This document shows positions 34,541 to 39,871 of a stretch of DNA of 39,871 bases, piece after piece. Both the position numbers and the translations under genes were made by a program. The stretch is taken from NCBI GenBank assembly GCA_019428905.1, contig JAHYJN010000025.1, positions 1-39,871 of the forward strand, written 5' to 3'. Under the pieces are notes generated by a model. The model worked only from the letters and a program-made list of their open reading frames with translations, did not search any database and was not told where the DNA came from. The DNA is from Candidatus Brevefilum sp. (GTDB lineage Bacteria; Chloroflexota; Anaerolineae; Anaerolineales; Anaerolineaceae). Position 1 is the stretch's first letter; every line of letters starts with the position of its first letter.

Positions 34541-35983
34541 CTAAATCCCAAACGCAAGGCGAAACAGCACGATCGCACTCATTAGGAGAATCACCACGGA
34601 CAAACCAACGACGACGGCCAGGCCAATCTTGAACAGCAAGTTATACTTAGCCAGGAACCCAAAGAAACTCTGCAGGCTTTCTAAGGAGGTGTTGACATTG
34701 GCGAGGACACTCGTTGATTCAACAATGGTGTTGTTTACATTATCAAAAATGAGGTCAACACGGGGTTGGCTGTTTGTATGGAAATGGTTGAGGACCTTTC
34801 TTATCTCCTCAAGAATCCTGGGAATCACCCCCGGCTCTTCTACTTCCTCATATTTGATTTTGAAAAGATCTTTCTCGACCTTGATCTTTTCTCTCATATA
34901 GAAATTGATGCGTCCCTCGTACAGAATGTAGTTATCCATGACCCCCGAAACTATATTGTGGTTCAGCTCGACCGACAGGTTGGTTGCCATGGGTTGTGAA
35001 GCACTGGCATTGATTTTGTCTTTGAAACCGATCACCGGTAATGCCTGCGGTATGGAAGCAACACCGCTGGGGCCCTTATCCGCCATCACTGTGGTTTTTT
35101 TATTGGACGAATCGGCTGCCGGGATAATCTTGCCGGGTTTGGCTTGTTCCGTGCCGATGACTTTCGGTATCCCAATAATGCTGGCGATCTCAAATTGGGA
35201 GGGTTGCACCTCGACAAGTCCATTTTTCAATTGGACAGCGATGCCTTTGTTCTTGGATATGAGCATCTCATATTTCGAGAGGGATGATTCAAGAGACTCC
35301 AAGTTATCGAGCTGTTTTTGTGAGAGCTCTGATTGCGGCACTTTTTTCCAGGTTTTGACCACAAAAAGCTTGTTGACTTCTTTGATGAGCTCCTCAGATT
35401 GATCGAGGTTATTATTGACCGAATCCAGAATTTCCTCAATCCTCGGCTGCTCCAAGGTGTTAAACCTCTCGAGAATAAATTGAAGGTTGTGAATGCTCGA
35501 TGGAATTACACCGGGTTCCTCATAAAGGATTTCATTGATCGCCTCCCTGACAACCGCCAGTTTGGCGCGGAGGATTAATTCTTCAAATACTGTCTTCCCG
35601 AAAACCGTGTTGAAGAAGATATCCATCAAAGACAGATTCTCATTATCTGCACCGAGATCAGCCAATTCCTGCACTAATTGGGCTTCAAGTGTCCGAAGAG
35701 CATTCAAACGCTTGACTTCTTCATCCCACAAATCATCCTCATCGCGTGGTGTGACCCGCTTAACCGTGAGGAGGTCTTCCATTTCGGTTATGAATGAGCT
35801 CAAGTCGGTGCCTAATTGGGTAACTACAGCAGTAATCGAAGCGATGGCTGTGCCAAGATTTTCCCCAATTTCTTTGGCCGCGCTGCCTGCTTTGCTGGCT
35901 GCTGAACTGACATCGTAAATTCCTTTGGCAGCAGTGTATGCGCCACCGGTGACAACACCAAGAAATACATCTAAAGCACCCAT
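34541..35983 (-). CDS. Unrecognised C-terminally anchored protein with internal 50-residue duplication
   Basis: I do not recognise this 480-residue protein. The N-terminal segment (about 5-60) is Gly/Ala-rich and helical. Residues 60-235 are mostly helical and charged. A hydrophilic linker (about 255-335) follows. Residues 340-445 resemble the earlier helical part, and the C-terminus is one strong membrane helix (about 452-478). Residues 155-204 and 382-431 align without gaps at 21 of 50 identities, sharing EEPGVIP, QPR and VNN, so the protein is an internal duplication. Coding composition is more AT-rich than the genes to its left. An AAAGGAG site precedes ATG 35983, and a strong minus-strand promoter lies 310 bases upstream. 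A membrane-associated helical coat or toxin-like protein is possible, but no function is assigned. Confidence 0.75.
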   Translation of the reverse strand: MGALDVFLGVVTGGAYTAAKGIYDVSSAASKAGSAAKEIGENLGTAIASITAVVTQLGTDLSSFITEMEDLLTVKRVTPRDEDDLWDEEVKRLNALRTLEAQLVQELADLGADNENLSLMDIFFNTVFGKTVFEELILRAKLAVVREAINEILYEEPGVIPSSIHNLQFILERFNTLEQPRIEEILDSVNNNLDQSEELIKEVNKLFVVKTWKKVPQSELSQKQLDNLESLESSLSKYEMLISKNKGIAVQLKNGLVEVQPSQFEIASIIGIPKVIGTEQAKPGKIIPAADSSNKKTTVMADKGPSGVASIPQALPVIGFKDKINASASQPMATNLSVELNHNIVSGVMDNYILYEGRINFYMREKIKVEKDLFKIKYEEVEEPGVIPRILEEIRKVLNHFHTNSQPRVDLIFDNVNNTIVESTSVLANVNTSLESLQSFFGFLAKYNLLFKIGLAVVVGLSVVILLMSAIVLFRLAFGI

Positions 35984-36300
35984 TTTTTGTTCTCCTTTAC
36001 AGTTTTTGTTTGATTAGCCCCGGTGTGGGCTCAACCCAGGGCAATGTCTGATAAATGGCGGAACGCCTGACGGCAATGGATGGCAATTATTGAATTGTGA
36101 AATGATGTATGGGTAGAAAGCAACCGTGGATCAAGTACAGGGGATAGCCTGTGGCAAGATAGGATTAAACCAATGCCGTGTCGACAAAGGGAGGGGCAAT
36201 TAATTTTACATCCGGTTCTCCTTGCTTAAATTGATCAGATCTGGTGGATGACTGGGCGCGATTAAGCTGAAATGATCCGGAATTCTATATACTCATTTAC

Positions 36301-36329
36301 ACTATATAAATATATTTTCTTGAAGTCAA
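36301..36329 (-). promoter_or_regulatory. Strong minus-strand promoter upstream of the 480-residue protein gene
   Basis: TTGACT (36329-36324) and TATAGT (36306-36301) are 17 bp apart on the minus strand. The leader to ATG 35983 would be about 310 bases, which is long and has no other gene in it. Confidence 0.6.
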
Positions 36330-36442
36330 GGCTTGAATGGTTTTATTAACAATTAAACTGAACCACTGGAGATCCCCCCTCCCAAACAGGCGGTTATGTT
36401 CTACTATCTGACGAGGATGCTCACGACCTCAAAGGATTTACT

Positions 36443-36565
36443 GTAGCTCACGGTTTCAATGTGGCACCCCCCTCCCAACCCCCCGTCCTCCGTCGTCGAT
36501 CTGTGGGAACCCTCCTTTCTGCAGAGCGTGCTGAAAGGATCCGTCCATCTTTCCGCATGATCTCG
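36443..36565. repeat. Interspersed repeat, copy A
   Basis: Its 65-bp core (36501-36565, starting CTGTGGGAACCCTCC) is nearly identical in copies B (37982-38046) and C (39234-39298). The left flank GTAGCTCACGGTTTCAATG (from 36443) is also shared with copy C but replaced in copy B. Confidence 0.85.
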
Positions 36566-36588
36566 TGACCGCAGGTCTCCATCCGTAG

Positions 36589-36607
36589 GTCACGTTTCCA
36601 ACGTGAC
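36589..36607. repeat. Palindrome GTCACGTT-TCC-AACGTGAC
   Basis: The arms are perfect at 8 bp. The identical 19-mer occurs at 38180-38198, where it contains the stop codon of the hydrolase gene. A degenerate copy at 37930-37948 and a shorter one at 36893-36909 are related. Confidence 0.8.
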
Positions 36608-36892
36608 AAAACACCCCCCCCAACCCCCCGCAAACGGGGGCAAACATGTAGGGTGCGGTCTGTTTTTGACCGCACCGTAACGACTACGCCCAACCCCCCC
36701 CGCAAACGGGGGGAGAAACACGTAGTAACGACTACGCCCAACCCTCATCCCTCACGTCGTACCTCCTCATTCCCTCATCAGTCAGCAGGTGGCTGACAGC
36801 TTCCCCCGGGGGAAGCCTTAAAATAAGGGCCCCACCTTCTCCCTACACCTAAAGGTGTTCTGCTGCGCTTCGATCGCAATGACAGCTATGAA

Positions 36893-37816
36893 TCACGTTT
36901 CCCGCGTGACAGAACTGGGATTTAGCACCAGCACCGTGGGCTTGAGCTGGACCTGGTCGATCACCTGGTTCAGCTCTGGGCGGGTTAACGGGCGCCCTTT
37001 GCCAGCCAACGCCGTCAGAACCCCCTCGATCACATTCGTGCCAAAGGAGCGTCCGTCAAAGCGAGGGCTGAGCGTGATCACGCACGGCACCCCCTTTTGC
37101 CGCAGCAATTCAATGTTTTCCTCGGTGGTGGTGTTCGTGATGACCAGTTTCGCATTCAACCGGGCAGGGGAATACTTACGGATATAGAGCATGTCCCCGG
37201 CAATGCAATCGGCCGATTCCCAGATGTGGGCGTGTTTTGGCTGGCAGGCTTCGTCCTTGCTGCCGGGCGGGTTGATGGCCGAAAGCGGCAGCCAACCCAT
37301 GATGGGCATCAAGCGATGGGCGATGCGTTTGAAGCGCTCAATCCCAACCACCGGCAGTGGCAGGCCCAGGATCAACATCAGGTCACCGATGACCACCTCA
37401 TCGCTGATGGCCGTCATCGTTTCAGCCAGCCCGATCCGGTCAATCGCGGAGGGGATAAAGACCCGTTTGAAATGCGGGAAAGGCCCATATTCAGGCTCAG
37501 CCAGCTCCAGCACCCGGCGCTCCATGACATATTTGAGGTTGTTTCCGTCCACAACCGGCGTGTGTTTAACATCCTGAACCAGTTTTTGGGCGGCATGGAT
37601 GGGATAGACACGGTCTTCAATGTGGATAGCCAGGTCCATCCCGCCGACCGTGAGCACGTCCACCGTGCCATCCAGCTCACGGAACAGGCGCCGGGCTAAC
37701 TTCTCATCGCCGCCCGTCCCAATTCGCTCAATTGAGATGGGTTGACCGTTGATCTCCGTTTCGACCTTTTTATTGCGGGTCGGGCTGCCAAGGCTGACAC
37801 TGACGACTTTCAACAT
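36893..37816 (-). CDS. Quinate 5-dehydrogenase-family conserved protein
   Basis: This 307-residue protein resembles a conserved family often labelled quinate 5-dehydrogenase in databases (SVSLGSPTRNKKVETEINGQPISIERIGTGGD, then ELDGTVDVLTVGGMDLAI, KHTPVVDGNNLK). I see no experimentally grounded basis for that name; no classical NAD-binding GxGxxG is evident. The central part has hydrophobic segments (SDEVVIGDLMLILGLPLPVVGIERF) and the C-terminal half looks Rossmann-like (AKLVITNTTTEENIELLRQKGVPCVITLSPRFDGRSFGTNVIEG). AGGAG lies 8 bases before the ATG. Its last residues (SVTRET) come from a repeat palindrome, as in the neighbouring hydrolase. Confidence 0.8.
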   Translation of the reverse strand: MLKVVSVSLGSPTRNKKVETEINGQPISIERIGTGGDEKLARRLFRELDGTVDVLTVGGMDLAIHIEDRVYPIHAAQKLVQDVKHTPVVDGNNLKYVMERRVLELAEPEYGPFPHFKRVFIPSAIDRIGLAETMTAISDEVVIGDLMLILGLPLPVVGIERFKRIAHRLMPIMGWLPLSAINPPGSKDEACQPKHAHIWESADCIAGDMLYIRKYSPARLNAKLVITNTTTEENIELLRQKGVPCVITLSPRFDGRSFGTNVIEGVLTALAGKGRPLTRPELNQVIDQVQLKPTVLVLNPSSVTRET

Positions 37817-37904
37817 GGGACTGCTCCTAAAACGATCAGACAGGGAATTTTAGATCTGTAAGCATCATTTTAACACCAATGATTCTAACAATGCAGAAGA
37901 TTTG

Positions 37905-37925
37905 GTGAATGGTGAATAGTGAATA
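37905..37925 (+). repeat. Three tandem heptamers GTGAATG-GTGAATA-GTGAATA
   Basis: Same heptamer family as at 28472-28592 and 34281-34327. The units are adjacent and in register. Confidence 0.75.
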
Positions 37926-37929
37926 GTAG

Positions 37930-38046
37930 GTCACGTTTCTAATGTGAACCCCTCCCACCCCCCCCGTCTTCCGTCGTCGGTCTGTGGGAACCCTCCTTTC
38001 TGCAGAGCGTGCTGAAAGGATCCGTCCATCTTTCCACATGATCTCG
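37930..38046. repeat. Interspersed repeat, copy B
   Basis: The 65-bp core is at 37982-38046. The left flank starts with a palindrome-like GTCACGTTTCTAATGTGAA instead of the flank found in copies A and C, followed by a C-rich run. Confidence 0.8.
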
Positions 38047-38179
38047 CTGGTTCGTAGGGTGCGCAGGGTACGTCTGCGCACCAAAAAATCCCGTGACCGC
38101 AGGTGCCCAAGAAACCTCTCCCTAAATCCCTCCCCTGAAGGGAAGGGACTACCCCCCCGCAAACGGGGCAAACAGGCAG

Positions 38180-38198
38180 GTCACGTTTCCAACGTGAC
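38180..38198. repeat. Palindrome overlapping the hydrolase stop codon
   Basis: GTCACGTT (38180-38187) and AACGTGAC (38191-38198) are perfect 8-bp arms. Read on the minus strand it encodes V-T-L-E-T-stop, with the stop at 38183-38181. Confidence 0.8.
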
Positions 38199-38954
38199 AC
38201 CCCTCTGACTCTGCGCGATGCGTCCCTGGAGGTATTCAACCACAGTCCGGTTTACTTCTTTTTCCTCACAATCTAAGAACATGGCATGTTCCGTTTTTTC
38301 AAACCACACCAATTGCTTTTGATCAATGGGTGTCGCGATGCTGTCGTAAAGAATCTGCGCACCTTGTGGCGCATTCACTGAATCCTTTTTGCTGTGCAGG
38401 ATCAGGGTCGGCACGCTGACCTTCGGCAAACGCTTGCGCGTTTCTTTGATTATTTCAAACACTTGACGCCATGCAATTGTCGGCACCCATGCATAACCCG
38501 TATCCGTCCGTACATAGTCTGGGTCAGTGAATACTGGCGGCATATCATATTTCTTTTTGATGATCGGAATGAGCTGAGCCAGGAAATTCAATGGTTCACC
38601 AGGTGCAAAGGGAGAATTTCCTTTCGTAGAACCGGCAGCATCAATGATACTGTCAATTACATCTTGATGTTCTGCTGCCAAGAATAATGCGATCATCCCG
38701 CCCGTACTATGACCAATGATGGTTACTTTTTCGGTTTCTTCCAGGAGCGCCGACATGGCGCCTTCAGCATCTGCGATCCAGTCCGTCCACGCCACACCTA
38801 ACAGCGCGTTGGGCGTGTCTTCGCCATGGCCGCGTAAGGTCGGTGCCCGGTAGGGCAGCCCTAAAGTTTCAATATGATGGGCCAAATTACCTAAACTATT
38901 GGGCTTTGCCGAAAATCCATGGAGCAAAAGTGCGCCTATTGGTTTCTTTGTCAT
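38181..38954 (-). CDS. Alpha/beta hydrolase (carboxylesterase/monoacylglycerol-lipase-like)
   Basis: This 257-residue serine hydrolase resembles the Est30/carboxylesterase group. The oxyanion region is LLLHGFSA (9-16), the nucleophile elbow is GHSTGG with Ser83, and the acid and base are Asp191 (LHSKKDSV) and His223 (TEHAMFL). An unusually perfect ribosome site AAGGAGGTGATT lies immediately before ATG 38954; the frame runs on to 39059, but that start is not preferred. The terminal residues GVTLET and the stop codon are encoded by the repeat palindrome at 38180-38198, so the natural end has been replaced or set by the repeat. The substrate is unknown, probably a short- to medium-chain ester or monoglyceride. 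Confidence 0.93.
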   Translation of the reverse strand: MTKKPIGALLLHGFSAKPNSLGNLAHHIETLGLPYRAPTLRGHGEDTPNALLGVAWTDWIADAEGAMSALLEETEKVTIIGHSTGGMIALFLAAEHQDVIDSIIDAAGSTKGNSPFAPGEPLNFLAQLIPIIKKKYDMPPVFTDPDYVRTDTGYAWVPTIAWRQVFEIIKETRKRLPKVSVPTLILHSKKDSVNAPQGAQILYDSIATPIDQKQLVWFEKTEHAMFLDCEEKEVNRTVVEYLQGRIAQSQRGVTLET

Positions 38955-39178
38955 AATCACCTCCTTGATCTCAAGCCTGACACATGATTGGGCAGCTTTA
39001 TCGCTGTGAATAACATATCGGAAAGGTAAAGAAATGCCGATCCTCAATGAGGATAGCAATAACCCTCGTGGGCAATGCAGTTGCGGTGCAGGTTATGGGA
39101 TGACTCCATTATACATAAATGGTCACTGGTTCTCAATTTCAGACGCCAATCCATGAAAAAGCACCGTTAACAGTGACA

Positions 39179-39298
39179 GTAGCTCACGGTTTCAATGTGG
39201 CACCCCCCTCAACCCCCCTCATCCGTCCTCGGTCTGTGGGAACCCTCCTTTCTGCAGAGCGTGCTGAAAGGATCCGTCCATCTTTCCATATGATCTCG
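39179..39298. repeat. Interspersed repeat, copy C
   Basis: It shares with copy A both the 65-bp core (39234-39298) and the left flank (GTAGCTCACGGTTTCAATG, 39179 onward). It differs by length of the C-rich run between them. Confidence 0.85.
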
Positions 39299-39350
39299 CT
39301 GACTCCAAACGCTGCGCATCCATCAAACATCGTACCCCGCTGATGGGCGG

Positions 39351-39356
39351 TATAAT
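39351..39356 (+). promoter_or_regulatory. -10 box, possible leaderless promoter
   Basis: An exact TATAAT lies 10 bases before the ATG of the terminal gene, so transcription would start at or within a few bases of the start codon. The -35 region is not recognisable. Confidence 0.45.
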
Positions 39357-39366
39357 CCCCCCTGAG

Positions 39367-39871
39367 ATGCACCACATCGGCCAATTAAACGAACAGCCCC
39401 TGCACGCAGCCCTCAAAGCGTATTACGCCCATCCGGACGCCCAGACGGAGGTGTTGGTGGATGGCTACCATGTGGATGTGGTCCGGGACGGCGTCTTAAT
39501 CGAAATCCAGACCGGGAACTTTTCTGCCATCAAACGCAAGCTGGGCCACCTGGTGCCCCAACACCCGCTGCGCCTGGTCTACCCGATCGCGGTTGAGAAG
39601 TGGATCCTCAAAACTGGCCAGGAAGGGGGAGCCGAAGGTGGTCGCCGCAAATCCCCCAAACGCGGCCGGCCCGTCGACCTGTTTGCCGAGCTGGTCAGCT
39701 TCCCGGGGCTGGCCCTGTCGCCCAACTTCACCCTCGAACTGGCCCTGATCCAGGAGGAGGAGCTGCGCCGCGATACGGGGACGAAGCGCTGGCGCCGCAA
39801 TGGCTGGGAGACGGTCGAGCGCCGCCTGATCCAGGTGCTGGCACGGCGGACGTTCAAGGGGCCCGACGCCT
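39367..39871 (+). CDS. DUF protein with nuclease-like motif, partial (runs off the window)
   Basis: At least 168 residues are visible; no stop occurs before the edge. The first part (EVLVDGYHVDVVRDGVLIEIQTGNFSAIKRKL) has a D...ExQ arrangement resembling the PD-(D/E)XK nuclease fold. It continues with HPLRLVYPIAVEKWIL, KSPKRGRPVDLFAELVSFPGL and TKRWRRNGWETVERRLIQVL, which I recall as a conserved, uncharacterised bacterial family (DUF8091-like), common in Chloroflexi. I favour ATG 39367, where family similarity starts; an upstream in-frame ATG at 39343 overlaps the -10 box. No ribosome site precedes 39367, so it may be leaderless. Function is unproven. Confidence 0.75.
   Translation, partial: MHHIGQLNEQPLHAALKAYYAHPDAQTEVLVDGYHVDVVRDGVLIEIQTGNFSAIKRKLGHLVPQHPLRLVYPIAVEKWILKTGQEGGAEGGRRKSPKRGRPVDLFAELVSFPGLALSPNFTLELALIQEEELRRDTGTKRWRRNGWETVERRLIQVLARRTFKGPDA

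Larger units (their letters stand above)
35984..36892. other. 909-bp intergenic, repeat-rich region
   Basis: No gene is supported. The left part is the promoter and leader of the 480-residue protein gene. The rest (from about 36360) is a mosaic of repeats: repeat core A (36501-36565), a palindrome at 36589-36607, C-rich hairpins (36618-36640 and 36690-36716), direct repeats GTAACGACTACGCCCAACC (36677-36695, 36725-36743), perfect hairpins at 36652-36676, 36781-36797 and 36799-36816, and the palindromic CACCTAAAGGTGTTC at 36846-36860. Confidence 0.6.
37817..38180. other. 364-bp repeat-rich spacer
   Basis: No gene is supported. It holds three tandem GTGAATR heptamers (37905-37925), a degenerate palindrome (37930-37948), repeat core B (37982-38046), a GAAGGGAAGGG-type inverted element near 38130-38150, and a CCCCCCCGCAAACGGGG hairpin near 38153-38168. 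Confidence 0.6.
38955..39366. other. 412-bp spacer between hydrolase and terminal gene
   Basis: No gene is supported. It includes the hydrolase ribosome site, a stretch with no visible feature (38970-39170), repeat copy C, and the promoter of the terminal gene. Confidence 0.55.

Noticed and set aside
36448-39384. Recurring reading frames in the three repeat copies (peptide KDGRILSARSAERRVPTD)
   Set aside because: The peptide similarity follows from near-identical DNA; several frames are open in the same copies, there are no ribosome sites, and no synonymous-change pattern is seen.

Overview
The window reads as chromosomal DNA of a moderately GC-rich, free-living bacterium, most likely Chloroflexota (class Anaerolineae). 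I infer this from remembered family distributions, with no search run. The clues are the adjacent SCO1664-like and DUF3090-like genes (a pair known from Actinobacteria and Chloroflexi), RNase J, a single-polypeptide DnaE with a PHP domain, an EF-G-like paralogue, LSAC-type lipoprotein signals, a DHH-CBS-nucleotidyltransferase fusion, and heptamer-type short repeats in spacers. No plasmid, phage or transposase gene is visible.

Layout. 1-5.7 kb: a PflX-like radical SAM gene (-), then a lipoprotein HlyD/MacA-type adaptor (+) that converges on an FtsX/MacB-type permease and its ATPase (-). 5.7-8.8 kb: the same minus-strand run begins with a divergent PlsY-like membrane protein and a phosphoenolpyruvate-synthase-like enzyme whose phospho-His domain is at the extreme C-terminus. 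All four minus-strand genes are closely spaced and form one probable operon. 9-12.6 kb: a ROK protein (-) diverges from a TetR regulator that is co-transcribed with a B12-binding-type radical SAM enzyme (+). 13-15.1 kb: an EF-G-like GTPase ending in a clean hairpin. 15.2-25.4 kb: a long minus-strand run with dnaE, DUF3090-like, SCO1664-like, hutI, a small membrane protein, an HD hydrolase, a GT4 glycosyltransferase and a polyprenyl-phosphate sugar transferase. 25.6-28 kb: a zinc-ribbon membrane protein and RNase J. 28.4 kb: tRNA-Lys(CTT) followed by a broken copy of its own 3' half. 28.8-34.2 kb: a lipoprotein, then an operon of class-A-beta-lactamase-like serine hydrolase, DHH-CBS-CCA/poly(A) polymerase and GNAT acetyltransferase. 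34.5-36 kb: an unrecognised 480-residue protein with an internal duplication. 36-39.4 kb: a repeat-rich stretch holding a quinate-5-dehydrogenase-family protein and an alpha/beta hydrolase. 39.37 kb to the edge: the start of a DUF with a nuclease-like motif pattern.

The most unusual points are: the PlsY-like/PEP-synthase-like/ABC-exporter operon facing its adaptor, with a terminator-like hairpin embedded in permease codons; the 50-residue ungapped duplication in the unknown 480-residue protein; an interspersed repeat family whose palindrome supplies the last codons and stop of two unrelated genes; and the interrupted tRNA-Lys 3'-half duplication embedded in heptamer repeats.
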